Part shown: piece by piece, positions 22,632-31,655 of the stretch | How the letters are laid out: every line of letters starts with the position of its first letter | Numbering within the stretch: the stretch's first letter is position 1 | DNA from: CBDAQR01 sp965199055 | Lineage (GTDB): Bacteria > Pseudomonadota > Gammaproteobacteria > Pseudomonadales > Halieaceae | DNA: 64,000 nt | Direction of reading: 5' to 3' | Assembly (NCBI GenBank): GCA_965199055.1 | Contig: CBDAQR010000004.1 | Span: 1-64,000 of the forward strand | Translations under genes and position numbers: made by a program | Notes under the pieces: model-generated | What the model was told of the DNA's origin: nothing | What the model saw: only the letters and a program-made list of their open reading frames with translations | Database searches by the model: none

Positions 22632-25292
22632 ATGAAACTGCGTCAATCCGTCCGTCCGCTGGCTGCTGTCATTGCTTTGGCAAGCCTTTCATCCACTGCC
22701 TGCGCACAACTCGAAGAAGTCATCGTTACTGCCCAGAAACGGCTGGAGTCCGCCCAGGATGTGCCTATTGCCGTGACCGCCTTCGACAAAGATGCAATGG
22801 AGGTAAAGCAAATCCTGGGTTTCCAGGACCTGCGCTTTACCACTCCGAACGTCACCGCATCTAAAACCAATTTCACCGGTTTTAACTTTCAAATCCGGGG
22901 TATCGGCCGATCGCTGATTGCCGCTTCCGGGGATGCGGGTGTCGGCATCCACATCAACGAAGTACCGATTGTGTCGCCGCGGCTGTTTGAAACAGAGTAT
23001 TTTGATGTTCAGCAGTTAGAGGTACTGCGTGGCCCGCAGGGCACCCTGTATGGTCGTAACTCCACCGGTGGTACGGTCAATATGACTACTGCCCGCGCCC
23101 AGACCGGCGAGCTGAACGGCAGCATCGAGGGTCAGTACGGCGATTACGAGCACAAGAAAATAATAGGTCATATCAATATCCCCATGGGTGACCGCGCGGC
23201 TTTCCGTCTGGCAGGGCTGTGGCTGGAACGCGATGGTTACAGTGAAAACATCTACCTAGGCACCGACTTTGATGGTCGCGACCAGTATTCGCTGCGGGGT
23301 TCCTTTGCGTTAGAACCCTCCGATGACACCACCATCGACCTGATGTTCTCCTACTTCGAAGAAGAAAGTAACCGGGTACGCAGTAACAAGACCATGTGTA
23401 AGAACGATCCCACCGGCTTGCTGGGCTGTTCGCCAGACGGACTGGACTTCGATTTCCCCAACCCCAACTCGCAACTGTCCCAGCTGCTGGCGGGTACCCA
23501 CGTCCTCGGCCCATTCGGCGTCTTTGAATTTGGCAGCAACGAGCGCGGCACCAACCCCGCCAGCCTCAGGGAATCGATTTCCGAGTTCGACCCGACCTAC
23601 AATGCAGATGAAACCCTGGTCACGTTTAACCTGGCACACTCCTTTGATCAGCACGCCCTGAACATTGTGGCTGGCTACCAGGAAACAGAAATTGTGTCCG
23701 AACAGGACTACCAGTGGAGCCTGGCGGAACCGGTAGAACTGAACCCGGGACTGGCACTGATCGCACCGAAGAACTTTGAAACTTTCTGGTCCGAGGGCCT
23801 GCTGCCAATTTCCGCGGAATCGCCGAACGGCACCGGCACCATCGGTGGCTACACCAAGTACGACTCGGTAGGCTTGGACGCCTACGACCACTCCTTCGAG
23901 AAAACCGAGCAATGGTCTGCCGAGGTGCGCTTTGCCTCTGACTACGATGGCAAATTTAACTGGGTGGTCGGCGCCTTCTATATGGAAGTCGAGAGCGAGA
24001 CCAACTACTACGTGTTTGCCAGTGCCCTTGACTACCTGACAGCACTGATACCCCCGCTGACCGCCGGCCTCGATGGCTACGGCTGGGTATCGCCTCATTT
24101 CCGCAATGAAACCAACCCCTATGAACTCACCTCCGCGGCCCTGTTCGGTGAGGTTTATTACAACCTCACCGACGATGTGAAGTTGACCCTTGGCCTGCGC
24201 TACACTGAGGATGAGAAAGAAGTCTCCAGTCGCCAGCTGTTGCTGAACAATGATGCCGACGGCAACCGGATCTTCCAGATGGTGGGCGCCGATGAACCGA
24301 TTCCGGTGGCCTTCAACAGCCAGGATGACAAGTGGGAGGAGTTTACCGGCCGGGCGGTGATTGACTGGGCATTGAGCGCGGACAGCCTGCTGTACGCATC
24401 ATATTCCCGCGGCTACAAAGGCGGTGGTTTTAACCCGGCCTTCGATCCCCAGGACTTTCCCAACCAGTCCACGCGCTTTGATCCTGAGTACGTGGACGCC
24501 TTTGAGATCGGCACCAAGAACGTGTTCCTCGACGGCACCCTGCAGGCCAACGGCTCGCTGTTCTTCTATGACTACGAGGGCCTGCAGGTTTCCAAGATCG
24601 TTAACCGCACCTCGTTCAATGAAAACACCGATGCCGAGATCTGGGGTGCCGAACTGGAACTGGCCTGGGCACCCAACCAGAACTGGCTGCTGGACGGCAA
24701 CTTTGCCTACCTGAAAACCGAGGTGAAGGGACTGGAAAGTGTGGACTCCCGCGATCCTACTCAGGGCAGTCAGGATGTAACGCTGATCAAGGACGACACC
24801 CTGGCCAGCAACTGTGTCGTCAATATGCCGCCGGATGAGTTTGCCGATCTGGGCCAGTCACAGTTCAACAGCTGTAACGACCTGATTGCAGCCGGTTTTG
24901 ATGTGAACGACGGCATTCCAGCAGACTTGGATGGCAACTCGCTGCAGAACTCGCCGGAACTGTCCTTGAGCCTGGGCGCCCAGTACACCCTCTTCCTGCC
25001 CAGCGATCACACCCTGGACCTGCGGGTGGATTATTACTGGCAGGACGATATGTACAGCCGCAACTTCAATGCTCCGAATGACAAGGTTGAGTCCTGGGAT
25101 GTTTGGAATGCCCAGGCCAACCTGATGTCCTCGGACCAGAGCTGGTACGTTCGCGCCTTCGTCAAGAACATCGCCGATGATGATCACGTGGTGGGACAGT
25201 ATGTGACGGACGCCTCCTCGGGTCTGTTCACCAATGTCTTTGCCATTGAGCCTCGCACTTACGGCATCGCGGTAGGCTACAACTGGAACTAA
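22632..25292 (+). CDS. TonB-dependent receptor 1
   Basis: The 886-residue protein has a signal peptide (1-25, ending STACAQ), then LEEVIVTAQKRLESAQDVPI, the TonB-box region typical of the large receptor group in sphingomonads and marine gammaproteobacteria. The plug domain spans about 45-160 and includes QQLEVLRGPQGTLYGRNSTG. The rest is a 22-strand barrel with blocks such as LYASYSRGYKGGGFNPAF. It would import a large or scarce organic molecule across the outer membrane using TonB energy. The substrate cannot be read from sequence, but the neighbours suggest a catabolic substrate rather than iron-siderophore. It is intact and stands alone behind an IS4 element. Confidence 0.9.
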   Translation: MKLRQSVRPLAAVIALASLSSTACAQLEEVIVTAQKRLESAQDVPIAVTAFDKDAMEVKQILGFQDLRFTTPNVTASKTNFTGFNFQIRGIGRSLIAASGDAGVGIHINEVPIVSPRLFETEYFDVQQLEVLRGPQGTLYGRNSTGGTVNMTTARAQTGELNGSIEGQYGDYEHKKIIGHINIPMGDRAAFRLAGLWLERDGYSENIYLGTDFDGRDQYSLRGSFALEPSDDTTIDLMFSYFEEESNRVRSNKTMCKNDPTGLLGCSPDGLDFDFPNPNSQLSQLLAGTHVLGPFGVFEFGSNERGTNPASLRESISEFDPTYNADETLVTFNLAHSFDQHALNIVAGYQETEIVSEQDYQWSLAEPVELNPGLALIAPKNFETFWSEGLLPISAESPNGTGTIGGYTKYDSVGLDAYDHSFEKTEQWSAEVRFASDYDGKFNWVVGAFYMEVESETNYYVFASALDYLTALIPPLTAGLDGYGWVSPHFRNETNPYELTSAALFGEVYYNLTDDVKLTLGLRYTEDEKEVSSRQLLLNNDADGNRIFQMVGADEPIPVAFNSQDDKWEEFTGRAVIDWALSADSLLYASYSRGYKGGGFNPAFDPQDFPNQSTRFDPEYVDAFEIGTKNVFLDGTLQANGSLFFYDYEGLQVSKIVNRTSFNENTDAEIWGAELELAWAPNQNWLLDGNFAYLKTEVKGLESVDSRDPTQGSQDVTLIKDDTLASNCVVNMPPDEFADLGQSQFNSCNDLIAAGFDVNDGIPADLDGNSLQNSPELSLSLGAQYTLFLPSDHTLDLRVDYYWQDDMYSRNFNAPNDKVESWDVWNAQANLMSSDQSWYVRAFVKNIADDDHVVGQYVTDASSGLFTNVFAIEPRTYGIAVGYNWN

Positions 25293-25300
25293 GCGAAAGC

Positions 25301-25320
25301 CGCCCCTCAATCGAGGGGCG
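25301..25320. terminator. hairpin after TonB-dependent receptor 1
   Basis: CGCCCCTC and GAGGGGCG form a perfect 8-bp stem with a 4-base loop, 9 bases after the receptor stop. No T-run follows on the plus strand. It may be a weak or bidirectional terminator. The opposite-strand SnoaL-like remnant also ends inside it. Confidence 0.5.
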
Positions 25321-25497
25321 CAATCTCTAACCTCTTAAGGTGGATGCGGGCAATCTTCCAGGTCCATCCACTTTTTTGTATTCCTCGTGGTAATGTCCCC
25401 AGCCCTCAAAGCCCGCTCCCGGCAACTCCACCCGGCCGTACATGGCCAAGATGCCCGTAGCTGAATCTGGACCGGTGATTTCGATCACAGGCGCATG
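25307..25497 (-). pseudogene. SnoaL-like protein, C-terminal remnant
   Basis: The minus strand reads PVIEITGPDSATGILAMYGR then VELPGAGFEGWGHYHEEYKK and VDG. After a small frame change it reads WKIARIHLKRLE. This is the last half of a SnoaL/NTF2-like domain (VxIxGxxATG...G...xxxYxDxYxKxDGxWKI...xKR). Its front half is missing; the break is fused to the truncated phosphoesterase relic. It is a third SnoaL-like sequence in the cargo region, after those at 29556 and 31048. Confidence 0.55.
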
Positions 25498-26160
25498 GTC
25501 GGGCCCCAGGTGCCGGTTCCGGAGGACACATGCAAGTGCGTTTCATCGTGCTTAGGCCGGCCGGCGGACATCTCAAGCACCTGGTCGACAATAAAGTTGA
25601 ACGGCATGACCTGCCGTTGTGCTCAATGTCTATTCGCGCCAGCTGTTTGGCCACCTGTTGGTGATCTTCTATATCGTCAATGCCGATGATCTGGAGATCG
25701 CCGACATCCAGACTGCGATCGCGCAATACATTGACACCCAAGTTTTGAAACCGCCTGATGATATCATCGAAATACTCATACTTCTCGTGATTGCCAATCG
25801 AGAAGCAAATCGGCCCCAGGAAATCCTGCAGCGCCTTGAGGCGCTCCTCGCTGATGCCGGGCGCGTCGATAAAGCCACCGGTGATGCACATGAAATCCGG
25901 CTTCAGCGCCACCACCTGTCCATCACCCGTTGCAGGAATTTGCTGCTTCTTGGACCAATATGCACGTCCGTGATTTGCACAAAGCGCAGCGGCCTGTCGA
26001 TTTTGGTGGAGCTCAAAGGCACCTGGACCAAGGATGGGCGCTAGGCTTGGTAGACCGCATACGCCACCAGTAGCAAGGAGAGTTCAATCACCACGTGCGC
26101 CGCTGTCCTAGTTGAGATGACACCGAGCGCAACCGGTATTTCCATGAGCAAGAGCAAGCC
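25485..26160 (-). pseudogene. YkuE-like membrane metallophosphoesterase, degraded
   Basis: Frames on the minus strand contain a hydrophobic N-terminal segment (VVIELSLLLVAYAVYQA), a TAG stop, then RPLRFVQITDVHIGPRSSKF (metal block DxH). After a frame change come VALKPDFMCITGGFIDAPGI (GD block altered to GG), ICFSIGNHEKYEYFDDIIRR (GNHE) and VGDLQIIGIDDIEDHQQVAK. Another frame ends THLHVSSGTGTWGPTMRL. This is the order of YkuE-type phosphoesterases. It has at least one nonsense codon, two frameshifts and internal loss of the GHTH block. An IS21-end remnant at 26161 cuts off the start. Confidence 0.7.
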
Positions 26161-26311
26161 GACTGCGTATTCCTGCGAAGCTGAACAGCGATTCCTGCTG
26201 AACGTGAACACCTGATTTCCCAACGCATCACGTTGACGGATTTTTAACCAGGTGTTCATCTTCAGTCGATTGGCCATAGATTTTTCTCATCGCCTCTCCC
26301 TTCAGCGGCAG
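26161..26311 (-). repeat. IS21-type element end, relic A
   Basis: This 151-bp stretch nearly matches 39950-40101, the terminal part of a decayed IS21 element that includes the last codons of istB (MRKIYGQSTEDEHL). Here it is isolated: the phosphoesterase pseudogene lies on one side and an IS1380 relic on the other. Confidence 0.7.
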
Positions 26312-26998
26312 AAGCCGCTGTCACCGCGGAAGATGATTTCCACCTTTGGTCCGTGCCGGCGCAGGGCCTTCACCAGTAAAGAGAGAATGGCCCAACGGTG
26401 CCGGGCAGGATCGATGTGACTGGGGCGAAGGTCGCTGACCAGCAGGTGGCGAGCGCAGAAGACAGACAGTGGCAGGTAGCAGTAGTAATCGTAATAGCCA
26501 TGGAAGAACCTGCCTTCCTGATCACCGTGCAGCGGTGTATCGGTGGCATCAACGTCCAGGATCAGCCGTTTCGGCGCCCGGTCATGGGCAGCCACAAAGT
26601 GGTCGAACAGCACCTCGTGAATGGCCACAGCCGTCTCCCGATCTGAACGCTGCTACAAACGGCATCATGTGGCGGGACTAGGCAGCGTCTCCACCCGCCA
26701 TGTGGCCGTCTGCCATGCCCAATCATGGCGCAAATCGTCGTGATCGTTCAGGTCCCCGTAGCCCAGGGCCAGGCCATAGACTCGCTGCTTGAGCCATTCT
26801 TCCCGGGAATGACCACAGCTCGCCCGGCGCCGGGGGTCGCCCATGGTTCGAGCGACGGCCCGGCGCAGGCCATTTGTTTGTCGATCTGGGCAAGGAGTCC
26901 GATACCACCATTGCTGGTGATGTCGCTACCACTGAAGTCGGCCCCAACGTTACGGCGTTTAACGGGTGGAAATGGGAGCGGACTCTGGTAGCATTTTG
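26312..26998 (-). mobile_element. IS1380-family transposase relic
   Basis: Minus-strand frames give, in order, FPPVKRRNVGADFSGSDITS with NGGIGLLAQIDKQ, then VARTMGDPRRRASCGHSREE and QRVYGLALGYGDLNDHDDLR. After a deletion come KRLILDVDATDTPLHGDQEG, FFHGYYDYYCYLPLSVFCAR and GPKVEIIFRGDSGFCR. These are the N-terminal and central blocks of IS1380 transposases, including two catalytic Asp positions. Frameshifts and a missing C-terminal half make it inactive. Confidence 0.75.
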
Positions 26999-27203
26999 TC
27001 ACGGCGGAATGTCTTGTTGATTACGGATTTGACACCCAGATTTTCAAGATTTTTCGCCGTTTTTCTATCCCCTTTGTGCAATATCAGGGCTAAGGGATCT
27101 GGTTGACAGCAGTGTGTAATAGATGCAACTTAAATTGGATTTGAGTTTCATTAAAGAGCTGGTATCCATTCTTAAATAACAGCATAAAAAAGAGGAACGA
27201 ACG
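26999..27203. promoter_or_regulatory. upstream region of TonB-dependent receptor 2
   Basis: AT-rich, with AGAGGA at 27192-27197 as ribosome site for ATG 27204. TTGACA occurs at 27101-27106 (GGTTGACAGC) and could be a -35 box, with TAATAG at 27118-27123 too close to serve as its -10. I cannot define the promoter further. Confidence 0.35.
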
Positions 27204-29480
27204 ATGAACAGCGGACAATGGGGAAGTATCGGTGTAGCCATGATGCTGGGTGCCGGGGCCGCTGCCTTCGCGCCTGCTTCATTAGCGCAAGAAAATGCAT
27301 TGGAAGAGATCGTGGTTACGGCACGAAAAAGGTCTGAAGACTTACAGGATGTTGGCTTCGCCGTCAGTGCAATGAGCAAAACCGAAATCGAGAGAGTTTT
27401 TGCCCAAGACATCCAGGATCTTTCCAACATCTCTCCCAATCTCATCATCGACGACACGGCTCAGGGGCCTGGTGGAGTCGCGGCTATTTTTATCCGTGGT
27501 GTCGGTGTGGCGGATGTTGAGAAGAACTTTGACCCCGCCGTTGGGGTTGTCGTTGATGGTATTTTCCTGGGTGCCAATGCGGGCTCTCTGCTCAGAAGTA
27601 TTGACCTGGCCAGTGTAGAAGTGCTGCGCGGCCCGCAGGGCACATTGTTTGGGCGCAACACGATTGGGGGTCTAATCAATATTACCCATACCCAGCCCAC
27701 CAAGGAACTGGGCGTCAAACTGCGTGGAGGCATAGAGGACTACGATACCTATTATGTCAACGCCGTTTTGAACCTCGGTAACAGCGACAACTTTGGTGCC
27801 AAGCTGGTGCTGGGTAAGCGCGACCAGCAGGAGGGGTACTACGAAAACATCACGGTACCTGGAGACGGTGAAGGCGAGAACGACTACCAAACTGCGAGCC
27901 TTAACCTGCTTTGGCAAGCTACCGACAATCTCGAGCTTGAATTCACCTATGGCATGGAAGAGACAGAGCAGCATACACCACCATTACTTAACACCGGCCA
28001 GGAACGGCATTTCTTCTGCTCTGGATACGGCTACTGCTCCCCTTCTCTGGATAAGCCCATCACCGGCGATCGCCTTAAAGTCGCTAATCAGGGCTTTTTA
28101 CCGGGCGGTGAACCATCAGATATTAGCAATCCATTTGTAGTGACCAGCATCGACGATATTGTGCCGGTGCCGCTGGATGCCACCTTTGATACGGATTACT
28201 GGTCTGCCGAGCTGCGCTGGGATATCAATGATGCCTATCGTGTGGATTACCTCTACGGACACTGGGAGTCTGAGGAAACCATCCTGTCCAACTGGGACGG
28301 CACACCGGAGCTGCTCTATGGCACCACGAGACCGGCCGACTATGAACAGGACAGTCATGAGCTGCGCCTCACTTATGATGCTGGCAACAGGATCAGTTAT
28401 GTAGCAGGCCTGTACCTGTGGGAGTCGGAATACGAAATGAACCTGAGAAGTTACATTGGCTTCAATGGCGACTTCCCCGACCAGGTGCTCGACATTTATC
28501 AGAACACGGTCCAGGCAACTGATTCCTGGGCAGTCTTTCTTGAGGGCGACTTCGATATTACCGAAGCATTGACCCTTACCCTGGGTGGCCGCTATACCGA
28601 GGATGAGAAAGAGTCTCAGCAGTCGGGTGCCCAGGGCAGCAGCCTGGACCCAGTGACTGGCGAATGGGCCAACGATGAGTGGGACGAGTTTACCCCAAGA
28701 TTAGGCGCGCGCTATCGCATTAACGACGACCTGATGCTGTTCGCAACCTACTCCAAGGGTTATCGCAGTGGCGGTTTTAATGGCCGAGTTGACGGCGATG
28801 AATCGGCGAGCAGACCTTATGACCCTGAAACGGTCGATAATTTCGAACTGGGCATGAAATCCGAATGGATGGACAATCGCCTGCGCTTCAATGCCAACCT
28901 GTTCTACATGGAGTATGAAGACAAGCAGGAGGAGCTGCAGTTACCCTCAGACAGCGCAACAGGACAGGTGACCACCGTCACCAACGCCTCTAGCGCCACT
29001 ATCCAGGGTTTTGAGATCGACCTGCAGGCGTTCATCGGGCAAAGCCTGAACCTGCGCGGCAACCTCGGTTATCTTGATACCGAGTACGACGACTTTACCT
29101 ATGTCGGCGTGGGCGGCATTGAAATAGACCTTTCCGGTTTGGAATTTCGCCGCGCTCCCGAGTGGACAGGCTCGATTGATGCAACCTACGAGTGGGACAT
29201 GGGTAATGGTACTGCCTGGGTCAGGGGCGCATACCGTTTCCTGGGCTCGCACTATGTCAACGTCACCAACTCAGCTGAGTTGAAGAACGACGACCAGCAC
29301 CTGATCGATGCATCGATCAACTATAGCATCAACAGTTTTCAGTTCAGCCTGTTCGGGCGCAACCTGACTGATGAAGATGGCTACTCACACGGCTACGATG
29401 TAGCCGGACTTTGGTCTTACGCGTCAACGCGGCCACCGCGGACCTATGGTTTTGAAGTCATTTACAACTATGATCAGTAA
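27204..29480 (+). CDS. TonB-dependent receptor 2
   Basis: The 758-residue protein has a signal peptide (1-29, ending SLAQEN). ALEEIVVTARKRSEDLQDVG follows, with a TonB-box-like EEIVVTA. The plug (about 45-155) contains VEVLRGPQGTLFGRNTIGGL. Barrel blocks include LTLTLGGRYTEDEKESQQSG and LFATYSKGYRSGGFNGRV. The C-terminus is RTYGFEVIYNYDQ. It is complete and about average for the group. It probably takes up the same or a related compound as receptor 1. The following terminator separates it partly from the SnoaL-like and SDR genes, which run in the same direction. Confidence 0.9.
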   Translation: MNSGQWGSIGVAMMLGAGAAAFAPASLAQENALEEIVVTARKRSEDLQDVGFAVSAMSKTEIERVFAQDIQDLSNISPNLIIDDTAQGPGGVAAIFIRGVGVADVEKNFDPAVGVVVDGIFLGANAGSLLRSIDLASVEVLRGPQGTLFGRNTIGGLINITHTQPTKELGVKLRGGIEDYDTYYVNAVLNLGNSDNFGAKLVLGKRDQQEGYYENITVPGDGEGENDYQTASLNLLWQATDNLELEFTYGMEETEQHTPPLLNTGQERHFFCSGYGYCSPSLDKPITGDRLKVANQGFLPGGEPSDISNPFVVTSIDDIVPVPLDATFDTDYWSAELRWDINDAYRVDYLYGHWESEETILSNWDGTPELLYGTTRPADYEQDSHELRLTYDAGNRISYVAGLYLWESEYEMNLRSYIGFNGDFPDQVLDIYQNTVQATDSWAVFLEGDFDITEALTLTLGGRYTEDEKESQQSGAQGSSLDPVTGEWANDEWDEFTPRLGARYRINDDLMLFATYSKGYRSGGFNGRVDGDESASRPYDPETVDNFELGMKSEWMDNRLRFNANLFYMEYEDKQEELQLPSDSATGQVTTVTNASSATIQGFEIDLQAFIGQSLNLRGNLGYLDTEYDDFTYVGVGGIEIDLSGLEFRRAPEWTGSIDATYEWDMGNGTAWVRGAYRFLGSHYVNVTNSAELKNDDQHLIDASINYSINSFQFSLFGRNLTDEDGYSHGYDVAGLWSYASTRPPRTYGFEVIYNYDQ

Positions 29481-29512
29481 CAGCCCGCAAATCGGCTAAA
29501 CATTCAACCCAG

Positions 29513-29543
29513 CGCACACTCTCGAAAGAGTGTGCGTTTTTTT
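29513..29543 (+). terminator. strong intrinsic terminator after TonB-dependent receptor 2
   Basis: CGCACACTCT and AGAGTGTGCG form a perfect 10-bp stem with loop CGAA, followed by seven T. The T-run ends one base before AGGA, the ribosome site of the SnoaL-like gene at 29556. Read-through would supply the downstream genes at a lower level. Confidence 0.85.
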
Positions 29544-29555
29544 AGGACATACTTC

Positions 29556-30134
29556 ATGAACGAACAACAAATGCAGGAAATGTGGAACAAGCAAACCATT
29601 TCTGAACTGATCATGACATACGCACGGGCGCTGGATCGTTTTGATGAGGACCTGCTTCGCTCTATTTTTCACCCGGACTCCCAGCACGCGCATGGATTTG
29701 TTGGGCCCTCTTCTGATCCATCGATTCCTTCCAAGCCGGGTGAGCCGGGAGACTTTGTTGCTTATGCCTACGAGGTATTGGGTACCTGCAGCCGCACGCA
29801 CCACCATCTGGGCAACATCTTCATTGAAGTGGATGGCGACGATGCTTATGCGGAAACTTATTTCAGCGCCTACCACCGGCTTCGGGCAAAAAGCGATCCG
29901 CTTTCAGGAGAGACCGCTCATGATACAGAGATGGATTGGTTCGTGGGAGGTCGTTACATCGATCGCTTTCAGCGGCGTGACGGCATTTGGAAAATTAGTC
30001 ATCGTACCGGGCTGACAGACTGGATGCGCATCGAATCACCAGCCAGCCAGGGTTTTAATGACATTCCCGCAGGGATGGCGGGACGGCGCGGCCAAGATGA
30101 TCTGGTGTTTAGTGCCAGAGCCCGTTACCAATAG
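29556..30134 (+). CDS. SnoaL-like (NTF2-fold) protein
   Basis: The 192-residue protein starts at ATG 29556 (MNEQQMQEMWNKQTISELIM) with AGGA upstream. It has the SnoaL_4 pattern: helix ISELIMTYARALDRFDEDLL, then SIFHPDSQHAHGF, SRTHHHLGNIFIEVDGDDAY and the closing RYIDRFQRRDGIWKISHRTG. NTF2-fold proteins of this group are small enzymes (isomerase, dehydratase or hydratase) or binding proteins, often beside dehydrogenases in steroid or aromatic pathways. His residues in RTHHHLGN could be catalytic. It is followed by an SDR gene 34 bases later, so the two are probably one unit. The exact reaction is unknown. Confidence 0.75.
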   Translation: MNEQQMQEMWNKQTISELIMTYARALDRFDEDLLRSIFHPDSQHAHGFVGPSSDPSIPSKPGEPGDFVAYAYEVLGTCSRTHHHLGNIFIEVDGDDAYAETYFSAYHRLRAKSDPLSGETAHDTEMDWFVGGRYIDRFQRRDGIWKISHRTGLTDWMRIESPASQGFNDIPAGMAGRRGQDDLVFSARARYQ

Positions 30135-30168
30135 CTCACTGAAGCGGCGTGACCAGAGAGGGTATACA

Positions 30169-30999
30169 ATGCGATTAGCAGGAAAAGTAGCCGTCATTAC
30201 CGGAGCAGCCAGTGGTATTGGGGCGGCCAGTGCGCGCCGTTTCGTGGCCGAGGGCTGCCAGGTCGTGCTGGGCGATATTCAGCTGGCTCGGGGTGGTGCA
30301 CTGGTAGAAGAACTGGCTGACTCCGCGGTTTTTACCCCGTGTGATGTCACCAAAGAAGAAGATGTGGCACAGCTGGTCGACCTGGCGGTCAGCCATTTTG
30401 GCAAGCTGGACGTGATGTTTAACAACGCCGGTATTGTAGGGGCAGTTGGACCGATTGATACGACCCCGGAAGAAGAGTGGTCTGCAACCCTGGATATACT
30501 GCTCAATGGTGTCTTCTACGGCATGAAGCACGCTGCGCGCGTCATGAAACCGCAGGGCTTCGGTTCGATTGTCAGTATGGCCAGTACCGCTGGCCTTATG
30601 GGGGGATTAGGGCCTCATGCTTACGCAGCGGCCAAACACGCGGTGGTTGGCCTGACCAAGAATGTAGGCGCGGAATTATGTCGTCATGGCATTCGAGTCA
30701 ATGCCATCGCGCCGGGCAGTATGGCGACCGAGATGGTCGCCAGCGTGATCACCGGCGATCCAGGGAACGTGGATGGCGCAGCGAAGGCGCTGGCAGAAGC
30801 TTCACCATTGTTAAACCGGGTCGGCACCGCCGAGGACGTTGCTAACGCCGCTCTGTGGCTGGCCAGCGATGCAGCTGGCTACACTAGCGGGCACACGCTG
30901 ACCATTGACGCCGGTTTCACCACCGGGTCCACCGCGGCGGGGCCGGATTTCGCCGAATATGCACCGATGATTAGAGAAGCGGGTAAATCGGGGCTCTAG
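30169..30999 (+). CDS. short-chain dehydrogenase/reductase
   Basis: The 276-residue protein starts at ATG 30169 after AGAGAGG. It has the classical SDR features: TGAASGIG (11-18) for NAD(P) binding, NNAG at 85-88, and the catalytic set N113, S139, Y152 and K156 (YAAAK). D36 in VVLGDIQ at the end of strand beta-2 favours NAD+ over NADP+. The C-terminal LASDAAGYTSGHTLTIDAGF is typical. It would oxidise a secondary alcohol or reduce a ketone in the cytoplasm. The genes on both sides (SnoaL-like, TonB receptor) indicate a role in breaking down an imported compound. Confidence 0.85.
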   Translation: MRLAGKVAVITGAASGIGAASARRFVAEGCQVVLGDIQLARGGALVEELADSAVFTPCDVTKEEDVAQLVDLAVSHFGKLDVMFNNAGIVGAVGPIDTTPEEEWSATLDILLNGVFYGMKHAARVMKPQGFGSIVSMASTAGLMGGLGPHAYAAAKHAVVGLTKNVGAELCRHGIRVNAIAPGSMATEMVASVITGDPGNVDGAAKALAEASPLLNRVGTAEDVANAALWLASDAAGYTSGHTLTIDAGFTTGSTAAGPDFAEYAPMIREAGKSGL

Positions 31000-31047
31000 G
31001 TCAGGATTAGCAGCCCTTGTAGCGATGGCTTATTGGGAGCCCGGTGA

Positions 31048-31560
31048 TTATGCCTCCGGCGCAGACAGCACAGCGCCCGGTACAGGATTGAAGTAGTGAA
31101 TGGCCACTTTGCGCAGGACAATTTTCCAGATGCCGGCTCGCCGTTCCAGCTGGTCTTCATAGGTAGCTCCCACCACGGTTAGCTCCTGTTCTTCCATGAG
31201 CAAGCCCATGCAATCCACATCACACACCGAATGAGCGTGATCACTGCCATTAAAGGTAATATGATTGTTTGAGGTGATGTGATGGCTCTCTTTCCAGGCT
31301 GGCCACAACACATCATGAATAGCCGCATGAATCCCCGGATGACCTTCGAATCGTCCAAATGGCGGGCCAATATCCCAGATGCAGTCATCCCACCAGATCG
31401 ACAGAAAACGCTGATAGTCACGCTTATCGAATCCGTGGCAGTACTCATAGGCAAGGTCGCGTATGGATTCACGGCTTTCAAGCTCATCGATGCGAGACAG
31501 CAGTGATGCAACGATGGCTGCATTGGAATGACTTGATGGATTTATCTCGTCGATATGCAT
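31048..31560 (-). CDS. SnoaL-like (NTF2-fold) protein, second
   Basis: The start at ATG 31560 (MHIDEINPSSHSNAAIVASL) is preferred because AGGTGG lies seven bases upstream; a TTG at 31593 is also in frame. This gives 170 residues. The SnoaL_4 pattern is clear: IRDLAYEYCHGFDKRDYQRF, WDDCIWDIGPPFGRFEGHPG, HHITSNNHITFNGSDHAHSV, and the closing YEDQLERRAGIWKIVLRKVA. It may act as a dehydratase or isomerase on a cyclic substrate. It is divergent from the PQQ dehydrogenase gene (95 bases between starts), suggesting a shared control region. Confidence 0.75.
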   Translation of the reverse strand: MHIDEINPSSHSNAAIVASLLSRIDELESRESIRDLAYEYCHGFDKRDYQRFLSIWWDDCIWDIGPPFGRFEGHPGIHAAIHDVLWPAWKESHHITSNNHITFNGSDHAHSVCDVDCMGLLMEEQELTVVGATYEDQLERRAGIWKIVLRKVAIHYFNPVPGAVLSAPEA

Positions 31561-31655
31561 AACGGGCCACCTGCTATCTGTTTGCGTGTTCAAGAAGACT
31601 AGATAAACTTAGCTTCATGTCAAGGCGCTCCGCCGCGGAGCAGGCAAGGTGCAGG

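Noticed and set aside
23310..24098. 262-codon minus-strand frame inside TonB receptor 1
   Set aside because: It is antisense to a fully coherent receptor gene and has no recognisable domain or start signal.
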